The notes beneath the pieces were generated by a model, which did not search any database, was not told the DNA's origin, and was given only the letters and a program-made list of their open reading frames with translations. Below are positions 23,737 through 32,871 of a stretch of DNA of 64,000 nt, piece after piece. The position numbers and the translations under genes were made by a program. Source of the stretch: DUZB01 sp964407525 (lineage in GTDB: Bacteria > Desulfobacterota > DSM-4660 > Desulfatiglandales > Desulfatiglandaceae); contig CAYOWC010000002.1 of NCBI GenBank assembly GCA_964407525.1, forward strand, positions 10,982 through 74,981. The letters run 5' to 3'. The stretch's first letter is position 1. Each line of letters begins with the position of its first letter.

Positions 23737-25608
23737 ATGAAAGAGGAGATTTTTCTGGGAAACGGGGCTATAGCCCTGGGTTTGATGGAATCCGGCTGCC
23801 AGGTAGCAACGTCTTATCCCGGCACACCGAGTTCTGAGATCTTGCCGGAGGTGATCCGCCTGGTCAAATCGGAGAAGTTAAACACCTACGTGGAATGGTC
23901 TACCAACGAAAAGGTAGCCCTTGACAATGCCTTTGCCGCAGCCATTTCGGGAAAAAGAGCAGCCTGCTGCATGAAACAGGTAGGACTTAATGTGGCAGCC
24001 GACACGTTGATGAGCGCCGTATACATGGGAACGGTGGGAGGCCTCGTCATCATTTCCTGTGATGATCCCGGCCCCCATTCATCCCAGACGGAACAGGACA
24101 CCCGCCTTATGGCCCGCCTGGCAAAAGTCCCTGTTCTCGATCCGACGACACCGGCAGAAGCCAGGGAAATGGCCAAACTGGCAATGGAACTCTCGGAAGA
24201 ATTTCGTATCCCTTTTATCCTTCGACCGGCTATCCGGGTCTGTCACGCAAGGCAGAATATTTCATGGGAACCCATTAAAAGCAACTCTAAGAAGGCCTCC
24301 TTTGAAAGGAACCCCGGCAGATGGGCAGCCACACCCCGTTTTAGGTTTCTGCTTCATGGCGAGTTGAACAAAAAACTCGAAAAAATCTCAGAGAGATTTT
24401 CAACGCTTTCCAGTATAAATCATCACAATTTGGAAGCCGGAAAGAGATACCCGCTGGGTATTGTAGCCGGAGGCGTACCCTTTGCGGTTATACATGATAT
24501 TTTGCAGGACGAAAACAGAGTGGATATCCCATTATTGAAATTGGGAGCGCCCTACCCTCTTCCCAAAGCGCTCACTGACACCTTCATGGAAGCCTGTGAG
24601 AAGGTACTGGTGCTTGAAGAAACCGACACCCTCATTGAATATCTTCTTGGAAGCAGGGATAAAGTACTGGGACGTATCTCCGGCCATGTACCATCCCAGG
24701 GAGAACTGGTCCCTCAGGTTATTTACAACGTGGCCAACCGTGTGCTCAGTGAGCTGGGACTGGCCTCTTTTGACAAGAAAGACGATTTTGGGGTTGCAGA
24801 TCTCGTCAACAGCCTTGAACTGCCGATCCGAAAACCAACCCTTTGTCCCGGTTGTCCACACCGCGCTTCCTTTTTTACCATCAGGAAAGCCCAACCAAAG
24901 GCCATCTTCACCTCGGACATAGGATGTTACACCCTTGGCCTCAACCTGGGCGCCGTGGACACGGTAGTGGATATGGGCGCAGGGATTACCATGGCCTCCG
25001 GTTTTTATCATGCATTTAAGCAAGATGGCCTGGATCAACCCATCGTAGCCACCATCGGAGATTCTACTTTTTTTCACTCCGGTACGGCAGGCCTTTTGAA
25101 TGCCGTGTATAATGACGCCCGATTCATCCTGGTCATCCTCGACAACCAAATCACCGCCATGACCGGTATGCAACCCACCCCGGGCATCGGCATTCGAGCG
25201 GATGGCAGCAAAGGAAACGCCATTCCGCTTGAACGGGTTGTGAAAGGGTGTGGTATCGACTTCATCGAAACCGTAGACCCATACGACACCAAAGCCATGA
25301 AGGCCCTGATGAAAGAGGCCGCCCAATATGTGGAATCCCCTGATGGGGGTATCGCGGTGCTTATTGCACGTCACCCCTGTGTCATCGCCTACAAGGGAGA
25401 GGCCGTCCCGAACCCCATTCCGGTAATGATCACGGATGACTGTACCGAATGCAATTTCTGTCTTGACCGCTTTGAATGCCCCGCTTTGTATCGCGATGAA
25501 ACCCTGGGTAGAACGACAATCAATCAGGCATTGTGCGTCCAGTGCGGCGTGTGCCTGCAGGTCTGCCCCTCGGGAGCGATAGTAGAGAACCCAGAGTTGA
25601 GTCGTTGA
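23737..25608 (+). CDS. iorA: Indolepyruvate:ferredoxin oxidoreductase, alpha subunit
   Basis: A 623-residue thiamine-diphosphate enzyme subunit that decarboxylates aryl 2-oxoacids from aromatic amino acids to aryl-CoA and reduces ferredoxin. The N-terminal half has LGNGAIALGLMESGCQVATSYPGTPSSEI. The middle TPP domain has CPGCPHRASFF, DIGCYTLG and GDSTFFHSGTAGLLNAVYN with DNQITAMTG. The C-terminal ferredoxin part has CTECNFCLDRFECPAL and CVQCGVCLQVCPSGAI. It pairs with iorB 89 bases downstream. The last residues (ELSR) and stop lie in a GTTGAGTC-type repeat that occupies the gap. GAGGAG precedes the ATG. Confidence 0.94.
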   Translation: MKEEIFLGNGAIALGLMESGCQVATSYPGTPSSEILPEVIRLVKSEKLNTYVEWSTNEKVALDNAFAAAISGKRAACCMKQVGLNVAADTLMSAVYMGTVGGLVIISCDDPGPHSSQTEQDTRLMARLAKVPVLDPTTPAEAREMAKLAMELSEEFRIPFILRPAIRVCHARQNISWEPIKSNSKKASFERNPGRWAATPRFRFLLHGELNKKLEKISERFSTLSSINHHNLEAGKRYPLGIVAGGVPFAVIHDILQDENRVDIPLLKLGAPYPLPKALTDTFMEACEKVLVLEETDTLIEYLLGSRDKVLGRISGHVPSQGELVPQVIYNVANRVLSELGLASFDKKDDFGVADLVNSLELPIRKPTLCPGCPHRASFFTIRKAQPKAIFTSDIGCYTLGLNLGAVDTVVDMGAGITMASGFYHAFKQDGLDQPIVATIGDSTFFHSGTAGLLNAVYNDARFILVILDNQITAMTGMQPTPGIGIRADGSKGNAIPLERVVKGCGIDFIETVDPYDTKAMKALMKEAAQYVESPDGGIAVLIARHPCVIAYKGEAVPNPIPVMITDDCTECNFCLDRFECPALYRDETLGRTTINQALCVQCGVCLQVCPSGAIVENPELSR

Positions 25609-25685
25609 GTGGTTTAGTGGTCGGGTAAAAAAAACGACGCAGCCATTCAAGAGAGTACAAAAACGCCACTTAATAAGATATGTAG
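25596..25685. repeat. Repeat fragment between iorA and iorB
   Basis: GAGTTGAGTCGTTGAGTGG and the following TTTAGTGGTCGG are words like those in the arms of family B elements (GTTAAGTGGTCGAGTAG). The repeat begins inside the iorA coding region and supplies its stop. A weak complement, CGCCACTTAATAAG, lies near its right side. Confidence 0.5.
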
Positions 25686-25697
25686 AAGAGGAACAGA

Positions 25698-26249
25698 ATG
25701 GAAAACACGAGTATGATTTTTTGCGGCCTGGGTGGACAGGGAATCCTTTTCATGACAAAAATATTCGCGCGGGCTGCTCTTGATAAAGGGCTTCAAACCC
25801 TCGGCGCTGAGACCCACGGTATGGCCCAGAGAGGCGGATCAGTGGTATCCCACCTCAAACTGGGTCGAATGGAGAACAGCCTGGTAAGAAACCAGACGGC
25901 ACGGTTCATACTTGCGCTGGAGGAAAACGAAGCGTATCGGAATCTTCCTTTTCTTGCTCCCGGCGGCAGCATCTATGTAAATGCCGAAGAAGACGCTTTT
26001 CCGAGAAAGGAAGTCGCTCTATACCTGGAAAAGCAGGGAATCGTGACCCATGCGTTCCCTGCCCAGGAAACAGCCATGGGTCTGGGCAACCCCATGTCCA
26101 CCAACCTGGCCCTGATGGGGTTCTTTTCCGCCTTTGAAAACGAGCCTTTTACCCATGACGAATTGAGAAACACCGTCATCGCCGTCAGCCCTGAACATTT
26201 CAGGGAAAACAATCTGAAGGTTTTTGATGCGGGGTTTGAAAAAAGATAG
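25698..26249 (+). CDS. iorB: Indolepyruvate:ferredoxin oxidoreductase, beta subunit
   Basis: A 183-residue gamma-type domain subunit of 2-oxoacid:ferredoxin oxidoreductases. The family pattern is MIFCGLGGQGILFMTKIFARAAL, GAETHGMAQRGGSVVSHLKLG and a C-terminal NPMSTNLALMGFFSAF region. It completes IorAB, which degrades aromatic amino acids or, running in reverse, makes them from aryl acids. The gap to iorA is filled by a repeat, so the operon has probably been invaded without losing cotranscription. GAGGAAC precedes the ATG. Confidence 0.92.
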   Translation: MENTSMIFCGLGGQGILFMTKIFARAALDKGLQTLGAETHGMAQRGGSVVSHLKLGRMENSLVRNQTARFILALEENEAYRNLPFLAPGGSIYVNAEEDAFPRKEVALYLEKQGIVTHAFPAQETAMGLGNPMSTNLALMGFFSAFENEPFTHDELRNTVIAVSPEHFRENNLKVFDAGFEKR

Positions 26250-26311
26250 GTATGATTAATGGATCTACCATGAAGAACATGAAGAGAGAGCTCCGAAAAA
26301 AAAGTAATAAG

Positions 26312-26377
26312 TAAAAGCTGCAATCATTTATATGATTAAGCGAATGGCTAATAGCTTAAAAACTAATTGCTGCTTTA
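26312..26377. repeat. Repeat family A, internally deleted copy
   Basis: The left end TAAAAGCTGCAAT and right end CTAATTGCTGCTTTA of family A are joined over a 66-bp unit that retains GGCTAATAGCTTAAAAAC in the middle but not the 100-bp core. It sits between iorB and the Ycf48-like lipoprotein gene. Confidence 0.6.
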
Positions 26378-26403
26378 GAACATATCTCAAAAAGGAGGAA
26401 ATC

Positions 26404-27498
26404 ATGAAACATATATTTTTTGTCTCCAGATGTGTGTTTTTCTTGTTTCTTATTCTTTCTGTCGGCGGCTGTAGCGACGATGATTCGGATGGAGTAACCT
26501 ATGTAGCAGGTTGGGCCGTCGGCGAGGCCATCATCTATACCCGGAATGGGGGACAAACGTGGGTGCAGCAGGGTGAGGACCAAATACCCAATGTATTCTA
26601 CAACGACGTATCCGCGGTAGATTTCTTGAATGCATGGGTCGTGGGCGAAAGCAGTGCCGATGACGACGAACCGTACGGAACGATTCTTCGCACCAGGGAC
26701 GGCGGGCAAACCTGGACCCGGCAGGGGTCAACTGAGAGTACCCCGAACGTAGGCTTTGCGGGTGTCAGCGCCGTGAATAGTGACGTGGCTTGGGCTGTCG
26801 GTACAAATGGTGCTGTCTTGAACACCACTGATGGAGGCCTCACATGGGTCCAGCAAGCCCGGGATATGCTTCCTAATGGAAATTTCCAGATGGTTTATGC
26901 CGTTGACAAAAACGTTGTCTGGGCCGTTGGGTCTGATAATGGCACTACCGCGGTGATCATTCACACAACCGACGGCGGTGGAACCTGGGTCCGCCAGGGA
27001 GAAAACGACATCCCCCCTGACCCGGAAAATTACTACGCCCTCATTGACGTACACGCCATTGATGCAAAGACCGCATGGGCGGTGGGCTCCAGAAGCAGCG
27101 CATTTATGACTACTGACGGTGGTCTAAACTGGACCAATATGACTCCCGCGTGTGTCAATTTTCTCGATAATAACGGCGTCTGCCTCCTGACGGAATTGGC
27201 AGGATGGGTGGTTTCTGACAGCAACAACTTTTGTTATACCGATGACGGGGGCAATACCTGGACCCATCAAGTGGCCCCTGCCGTTTCAGAGGCATCAGAG
27301 GCACCCACCCTGTCCTCCGCACTCCTCGGAGTGACCGCCATGGACGAAAAAAGGGCCTGGGTCGTGGGAACAAACCCCATAGGGGATGAACATTCCATTA
27401 TATTTCATACCACGGATGGCGGAAACGTATGGGAGAGACAGATCTCCCCTGCAAATGCGGGATTTCGAAGAGTTTCATTCGCTGGCGCTAAAAGGTAG
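26404..27498 (+). CDS. Ycf48-like beta-propeller lipoprotein
   Basis: A 364-residue exported lipoprotein. The signal peptide ends in the lipobox LSVGGC. The rest is a beta propeller of about seven repeats with the motif TTDGGLTWV / RTRDGGQTWTRQG preceded by AWAVG or AWVVG: each repeat pairs the W-x-V-G strand with the D-G-G-x-T-W turn, typical of photosystem assembly factor Ycf48-like and BNR/Asp-box proteins. In non-photosynthetic bacteria the function is unknown. AAAAAGGAGG lies before ATG 26404. It stands alone and converges on thrC. Confidence 0.87.
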   Translation: MKHIFFVSRCVFFLFLILSVGGCSDDDSDGVTYVAGWAVGEAIIYTRNGGQTWVQQGEDQIPNVFYNDVSAVDFLNAWVVGESSADDDEPYGTILRTRDGGQTWTRQGSTESTPNVGFAGVSAVNSDVAWAVGTNGAVLNTTDGGLTWVQQARDMLPNGNFQMVYAVDKNVVWAVGSDNGTTAVIIHTTDGGGTWVRQGENDIPPDPENYYALIDVHAIDAKTAWAVGSRSSAFMTTDGGLNWTNMTPACVNFLDNNGVCLLTELAGWVVSDSNNFCYTDDGGNTWTHQVAPAVSEASEAPTLSSALLGVTAMDEKRAWVVGTNPIGDEHSIIFHTTDGGNVWERQISPANAGFRRVSFAGAKR

Positions 27499-27508
27499 GA
27501 TTTGGCCC

Positions 27509-28963
27509 TTATTCGAAAATACTACGAATGATCTCTTTCGCCTTTTCGTATTGCAGGTCGCTCAAAACCAGTGAACCGTCTTTTCGGGTAAAAGGTGCCT
27601 CGTCAATAGTGTAGATCCGCTCCTGCAGCATGGATTGCTTCTCTATCCTTTCGGGAACATCCGGGATAACGCCGATGGCTTTTTGTACATCATCGGGGAA
27701 CTTTCCGGGATCAGCGGTTTCATAGATAACGGACAAACGGTCGTGTTCGCCTTCAAGCAGGGTATCGAGGGCCCGCCACCCAACCGCTCCGTGGGGCTCC
27801 ATCATGATTCCGTACCGTTCGTAGACTTCCCGTATAGCCGTGTAATGGTCTTCGTTTTTGACGCTTATGGACCAGAAATCGTTCCTCATGGCTTTAAAGT
27901 CGGGGGGGACGTCCAGCACACCTTCCCTAATAACTTTGCCTTGAGGGTCCCTCTCGTCGTACACATGCCCACCATACAGGTCTATGAGCCTAGCAAAGTT
28001 GCTGGGATTGGAAACAATCATCGCCGATGAAGGAGATTTCCTCGATGGTTTCACGTGATAATTTTCCGTATTCAAAAATTCAGGGAATTCATCGTTCTCA
28101 TTGACGCCACAGATAATCCTTTCTATGGGAAGTCCCATTTCCCTGGCAAGGACCGTACCCATCATATCACCAAAATTGCCGGACGGAACGCTCGCAATCA
28201 TCGGTTCATCATATTCCGCAACCCGGGAATAGGCAAAAAACGGGTAAACAGACTGGGGCAAGAGTCTCCCCACGCTGATGCTGTTGGCGGAGGTAAATCG
28301 ATCCGCATCGTGAAACAGTTCCTCTGCAAAGCGTTTGTCTCCGAGCAAGCGTTTCGCGAGGGCCTGACACACGTCAAAGTCCCCATTCACCTCAAAGGCG
28401 TAGACATTATCGCCGAGGGTCGTCATTTGCCTGCGCTGCCTTTCGGTAACAGACCCTTTCGGAAAAAAAACCACGTTATCTACGCTTTCCAAACCGTGAA
28501 GGGCATCGGCAACTGCGCCTCCCGTGTCCCCGCTCGTGGCCACGGCCACGACCCTTTTCAACCCTGATTTTTTCAGAAAATAGTTCAGCGTTCTTCCAAA
28601 AAACCTGGCTGCATAGTCTTTGAAAGAATATGTCGGGCCTCCGGTCAGCCACATAATATGGGTTTTCCCGGTTATATGCTGCATTCTGGTGGGAATAACT
28701 TTATCTTCATAGGCATTATCAAGCATGGATCTTAAGTCAGCATTGTCCACCTCTCCTTCAAGAAAAGGGCAGAGGACTTCATAGGCAATCCGCGCGTAGG
28801 ACATTCCCTTCATGGCCTTCATGGATTCCGGAGAAATCAGTGGGACATCGTTTCTGGAAATCATATAAAGTCCGTAATTAGAGGCCAGACCATTCATGAG
28901 CGCTGTCTCGAAATTGACTTTCTCTGATTTATTGTTTGTGCTGTAGTAAGTGATTGTCGCCAT
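27509..28963 (-). CDS. thrC: Threonine synthase
   Basis: Converts O-phosphohomoserine to threonine with pyridoxal phosphate. The 484-residue protein is of the longer threonine synthase class: YYSTNN and NFETALMNGLASNYGLY at the N-terminus, the PLP lysine in GGPTYSFKDYAARFFG at about residue 115, the glycine-rich phosphate-binding segment VAVATSGDTGGAVADAL, and SVPSGNFGDMMGTVLA. AAGGGAG precedes the ATG. It converges on the Ycf48-like gene with only 10 bases between stops. The upstream gap of 220 bases contains a GC-rich hairpin. Confidence 0.94.
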   Translation of the reverse strand: MATITYYSTNNKSEKVNFETALMNGLASNYGLYMISRNDVPLISPESMKAMKGMSYARIAYEVLCPFLEGEVDNADLRSMLDNAYEDKVIPTRMQHITGKTHIMWLTGGPTYSFKDYAARFFGRTLNYFLKKSGLKRVVAVATSGDTGGAVADALHGLESVDNVVFFPKGSVTERQRRQMTTLGDNVYAFEVNGDFDVCQALAKRLLGDKRFAEELFHDADRFTSANSISVGRLLPQSVYPFFAYSRVAEYDEPMIASVPSGNFGDMMGTVLAREMGLPIERIICGVNENDEFPEFLNTENYHVKPSRKSPSSAMIVSNPSNFARLIDLYGGHVYDERDPQGKVIREGVLDVPPDFKAMRNDFWSISVKNEDHYTAIREVYERYGIMMEPHGAVGWRALDTLLEGEHDRLSVIYETADPGKFPDDVQKAIGVIPDVPERIEKQSMLQERIYTIDEAPFTRKDGSLVLSDLQYEKAKEIIRSIFE

Positions 28964-29135
28964 AAAAAACTCCCTTGGAGAAGCAAGAACCAGCCGGTTC
29001 CGTAAATATCGAAATCAAAAGTTTCAGAGCCTCTGCATTACTCTGTCATGAAAACGGTTCTTTCGCAAAGGTTGTTTATCACATATTCTACGGGATTGTA
29101 AATATCAGGACGACCACTATGAGGCAAAATATGGA

Positions 29136-29153
29136 CCCCCGCCTTCGCGGGGG
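29136..29153. repeat. Short REP-like hairpin
   Basis: CCCCCGC and GCGGGGG form a perfect 7-bp stem with loop CTTC, followed by GTGACG. It lies between the binding-protein gene and thrC and resembles dispersed GTCATTCC-type palindromes. It could act as a transcript end for the minus-strand gene upstream. Confidence 0.5.
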
Positions 29154-29183
29154 TGACGCGTTTAAGGACTTTTTACGAAACTA

Positions 29184-30008
29184 TCACTTTTGGTATTTCT
29201 CAATGACGTCCTTAAAGTCTTCTCTCCAATCCATTAAATTATACTTGGCCAGGATTTGGCTCAACTCTCCGGACAATCTCATCTGTTCTATCCCATCGCT
29301 GATCAATTTGGCATATTCTTCTGATTTAGGGTTTTTGGGAGAAAATGCCATATATAATTTTGATTCATCCAACCCCTCTTTTGAAGTGACGGGATCAATC
29401 CCAGCATCTTCAATTTTATCGGAAACCCCCATAGAATGGGAAGCATTCATGAAAACCGATTTGTCTTCAGGAATCACATCGATTCTCTTTTTCAACAGCT
29501 TTCTAATGTTCAAGACCAGAGGTTTTTCAGCCTTGATCATTTGAACCTTTATTGTATTTCGATTTTTTTCGAAATACTCATCAAGTTCAGAGCCATACTC
29601 ATAGTCAGCCATAATACCGATTCTTATGCTTTTAAGAGACTGTGTTCCTGTGAAATTCCAGGTAAAATTCTTTCTTTTAAAAAAATGAATGACTGAAATT
29701 CCAAATTCCTGTTCAGGAAAAATAAGATCAGGAGCTTCATTCCTGGTTACCCCTACTATTGCCGTAATATGTCCCTCTTTAACAAGTTTCAGCGACCGCG
29801 ACCAGGGAGCAATTTCATATTTGAGTGTATGCCCGGCTTTCTCGAAAATTCTCTTTGATACCTCGATGGTATACCCAGGCAGTTTAGCATCCACGGCACA
29901 ATTATAGGGGCACCACGTATCCGAGGTAAGTAAAATTGTATCTGCTGAAATTGTAACCGGTAATAAGATAAGGACAGATAGAATTAAAAAAGATTTCACA
30001 GATAACAT
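29184..30008 (-). CDS. Solitary family 3 periplasmic binding protein
   Basis: A 274-residue exported binding protein of the amino acid/polar ligand type (SBP_bac_3). After the signal peptide (MLSVKSFLILSVLILLPVTISA) come DTWCPYNCAVDAKLPGYTIEVSKRIFEKAGHTLKYEIAPWSRSLKLVKEGHITAIVGVTRNEA and, in lobe 2, IRIGIMADYEYGSEL and KRIDVIPEDKSVFM. There is no permease or ATPase gene nearby, so it may be sensory. A start at 30062 is possible, but 30008 has AGGGG close by and begins the signal peptide. It lies 114 bases after the GGDEF gene and may be the last gene of the signalling locus. Confidence 0.8.
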   Translation of the reverse strand: MLSVKSFLILSVLILLPVTISADTILLTSDTWCPYNCAVDAKLPGYTIEVSKRIFEKAGHTLKYEIAPWSRSLKLVKEGHITAIVGVTRNEAPDLIFPEQEFGISVIHFFKRKNFTWNFTGTQSLKSIRIGIMADYEYGSELDEYFEKNRNTIKVQMIKAEKPLVLNIRKLLKKRIDVIPEDKSVFMNASHSMGVSDKIEDAGIDPVTSKEGLDESKLYMAFSPKNPKSEEYAKLISDGIEQMRLSGELSQILAKYNLMDWREDFKDVIEKYQK

Positions 30009-30122
30009 TGCGCCCCTTTTGAAACAGGGGGCCAAATCTTTGATTGACCTTTCCTTTTCCATAATGTATTCACCGGCTGGGCTCCTTCAAGCATTCCGAA
30101 TGTCACAAATCGCTCTCCATTC

Positions 30123-32486
30123 CTATCCCACCACCCGGTTCCGGCCTTTGTTCTTGGCCCGGTAGAGAGCTTCATCCGCTTTGTTCATCAGGTCAAAGAC
30201 AGTCTGCTGGGCTGTTTTGTTACAATGCGCCATTCCGATGCTGATGGTCACGTTGAGCCTCAGATTCTCATGCTCAAACCGATGTTCAGCCACCATACGC
30301 CTCAGTCGTTCACACGCAATAAGGCCCCCTTCGGGGTTGGTTTCAGGCAGGACAACTGCAAATTCCTCACCGCCGTACCGGCCTGGGAGATCGGTCTCCC
30401 GCGCCCATTGGCGGATTAGTTTGCCGATTCCTGAGAGGACAGCATCACCGGCAGGATGACCGTGGGAGTCGTTGATCCGTTTGAAATGATCCAGATCGAT
30501 CATGCAGACCACCAAATCCGTGCCATACCTTTCGGCCCTTGCCTTTTCCCGTTCCAAAGCCTCGAAAAAATACCGACGATTATGCAGGCCCGTGAGAACG
30601 TCCCTGGTGGCCATCTGAGCCAGCTTGACCTGGGCAAGGCCAACTTCCCTTTTGAGACGGGTCTTTTCCAAAACGTGCCATATGATTCGGGAAATGGTCT
30701 CCCGATCGAAAGCCGTTTTGGTCAAATAATCGCTGGCCCCTTCACGAATCAGTCGGGAGGCGATCATCTCACCCCCCTTTCCGGTCAGAATCACGACCGG
30801 GGTCTCTATGCCCTCTTTCCGAGCCTTTTCCAAAAAATCAAAGCCATTTCCATCAGGCAGTGCGTAGTCCAGCAAAATCAGATCGATTTCATCATCGATC
30901 AGCACCGTCAGGGCGCCCTCAATGGTTTTGGTCCCAATCAGACTTACATGATCCATTCCTTCAAAGACAGTTTTGATGGTTTCAAAATAACCGTCCGAAT
31001 CCTCGATGGAAAGGATCTGGATATCTTGATCAATATTGACAATGGTAGCCCCCGTATCGTATGGCTTTGAGTCATAATAGTGGATATTCTGGACTTTTTT
31101 TCCGATATCAGCGATTCTTTTTCCCGCCATCTTAATTTCCCGCAAACTTTCAGCAAATGCCTCCGGATCGTCGCTGTCCATTTCAAGCAGTTCCACGTTA
31201 CCCAGTAAAACGCTGAGGGGTTGGTTTATTTCGTGGGCTGTTGCCCCGGCCATCTGGAGCAGCACCTTTAAACGTTCTTCCTCAATGATCCGTTCCTGTT
31301 GTGCCAGAATCTTTTCATTGGCGTTTTTCAGGTCCTCTTCCATCTGTTTGCGTGCGGTAATGTCTCGAATGGCGGCAAGACACGCCTTTTCCCCTTTCCA
31401 ATAGATTTCGACACTTCGCATCTCTCCCACCTTCAGGGTGCCATCGGTGTTGATGATGTCCAACTCTGAGGGTTCATCGGTCAACATGGGGAACCCGAAG
31501 GATGACCCAATGAAGGCATCCATCTTCCGGCCAAAGAGTTTTTCGGCAGCCGGATTCACCAATTGAACAAACCCTTGGGCGTTAGCAAGGATCACAGCAT
31601 CACTTAAATGATTGATGATCCGCCGGAGGCGTTCTTCTTCTGTTTTCAAGGAATCGGATTCACGATTGATCCGAGTGACATCGGTCATAATCAGGCTGAT
31701 ATGGCCCTTTTTGGAGGTGTATGGAAGAATTTCCATGGAAAAAAGCCGGTCGTGCAAGGCCAGCGGGGCATTCACGGGAATTGAAAATATTTCGCCTTGA
31801 TGCTTTATGAGTTCGGCAACACGATGTCGGTCCTTTTGATCAATCAGAGAGGTAAACGTGGTGGCCAGCAATTCCACATCCGCTTTCTTGAAAAATGAAG
31901 CCGCTGCCTTATTGACAAACAGAATTCGACCATCGGAACTGAGCTCCAGAATGCCCTGCCCCATGTTATCGAGAACCAGGTTAAAACGCTGGTTGGAAGA
32001 CAAAAGTTCAGTGGTCATTTTTCTTGGGTGAATATTTTCGGTCCCGACAATTTCTCCCGAACGACATCTTTCTCTGACCCCTTCCGGATCAATCAGGACC
32101 TGCCGAACACTTTCATCCATTTGAGATATGGGGCCCTTGGCCACCAGTGCATCCGCACCCAATTGCGAAATATCAGGGTTTTCTTCCAGTAGAATACCTG
32201 AAAATATGGCAATATAAATGCACTTCAGTTCATTTTTCTCACGAATCATCCGGCATAGGGTTCTGCCGTCCACATCCGGCAGAACAAGGTCCAGAAAAAT
32301 GATATGGGGACGGTAAAAATGAAGAACATCCAGCGCGGAGAGGCCATCACGAACCGTCCGAACCTCATGACCGGCATCGGAGATGATCCGTTCCATGAAC
32401 TTGCAGATTACGAGATCGTCATCGATCACAAGAACTTTTTGACGTTTTGGACTCACGGGATGCAATTTCGCTACAGCTCCGTTCAT
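30123..32486 (-). CDS. REC-PAS-PAS-DHp-REC-GGDEF diguanylate cyclase
   Basis: A 787-residue cytosolic signalling protein. The first receiver (about 15-130) has its phospho-acceptor Asp66 in IIFLDLVLPD. Two PAS domains follow (about 165-395). A dimerisation/phosphotransfer segment has His418 (GATAHEINQPLSVLLGN), but no kinase ATPase domain follows: a second receiver starts at about 485 (LILLDYALPDG). The GGDEF domain ends the chain with YGGEEF at about 705 and an inhibitory RxxD site (RETD) five residues before it, so it should make c-di-GMP and be product-inhibited. It overlaps kaiB by four bases. It is the likely WspR-like output of the locus. Confidence 0.9.
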   Translation of the reverse strand: MNGAVAKLHPVSPKRQKVLVIDDDLVICKFMERIISDAGHEVRTVRDGLSALDVLHFYRPHIIFLDLVLPDVDGRTLCRMIREKNELKCIYIAIFSGILLEENPDISQLGADALVAKGPISQMDESVRQVLIDPEGVRERCRSGEIVGTENIHPRKMTTELLSSNQRFNLVLDNMGQGILELSSDGRILFVNKAAASFFKKADVELLATTFTSLIDQKDRHRVAELIKHQGEIFSIPVNAPLALHDRLFSMEILPYTSKKGHISLIMTDVTRINRESDSLKTEEERLRRIINHLSDAVILANAQGFVQLVNPAAEKLFGRKMDAFIGSSFGFPMLTDEPSELDIINTDGTLKVGEMRSVEIYWKGEKACLAAIRDITARKQMEEDLKNANEKILAQQERIIEEERLKVLLQMAGATAHEINQPLSVLLGNVELLEMDSDDPEAFAESLREIKMAGKRIADIGKKVQNIHYYDSKPYDTGATIVNIDQDIQILSIEDSDGYFETIKTVFEGMDHVSLIGTKTIEGALTVLIDDEIDLILLDYALPDGNGFDFLEKARKEGIETPVVILTGKGGEMIASRLIREGASDYLTKTAFDRETISRIIWHVLEKTRLKREVGLAQVKLAQMATRDVLTGLHNRRYFFEALEREKARAERYGTDLVVCMIDLDHFKRINDSHGHPAGDAVLSGIGKLIRQWARETDLPGRYGGEEFAVVLPETNPEGGLIACERLRRMVAEHRFEHENLRLNVTISIGMAHCNKTAQQTVFDLMNKADEALYRAKNKGRNRVVG

Positions 32487-32767
32487 AGCGCTTCCCCAGT
32501 CAAATCCAGAAGATCAAAGGCTCTTTTTCCGTCGGAAAAATCACCGATCAGACGGCGCACAGGCTCAGGCAACATCCGGATCAAGGTCGGTGTTACCAAC
32601 ACATTTGTTTCTACGGCCAGTTCCGGTTCCTTCAGGACATCAATAATCTCAAGAGTCCCTTTATCTTTCAGATACGTATCGAAAACCACCGTTACACCGG
32701 CGATGGCTTTTCTGGACCTGGGCGTCTTACCCGCCACGAATAATTTCAGAAACACTTTCTCTTCCAT
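32483..32767 (-). CDS. KaiB-like protein
   Basis: A 94-residue KaiB-family protein with a thioredoxin-like fold. The pattern KLFVAGKTPRSRKAIAGV, LEIIDVLKEPELAVETNVLVTPTLIRMLPEPVRRLIGDFSD matches cyanobacterial KaiB very closely. In cyanobacteria KaiB binds KaiC and changes the activity of the kinases SasA and CikA; here no kaiC or kaiA is in the window. It overlaps the GGDEF gene by four bases, so the partner is probably a receiver, PAS or histidine-kinase-like module of this locus. A 104-base gap separates it from the HD-GYP gene upstream. Confidence 0.9.
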   Translation of the reverse strand: MEEKVFLKLFVAGKTPRSRKAIAGVTVVFDTYLKDKGTLEIIDVLKEPELAVETNVLVTPTLIRMLPEPVRRLIGDFSDGKRAFDLLDLTGEAL

Positions 32768-32871
32768 GGATCCTCATCTTTCTCAATTGGAAATAAGGTT
32801 TTACCCGTAGGAACCAACCTTTTCCAGTATTTCATTAAAGCATAAGAAACACACCGTGTAGATATATCACC

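Noticed and set aside
24532..25650. A 372-residue open frame antisense to iorA
   Set aside because: It is fully covered by iorA, which has unmistakable TPP and ferredoxin motifs; the antisense protein has no recognisable family pattern.
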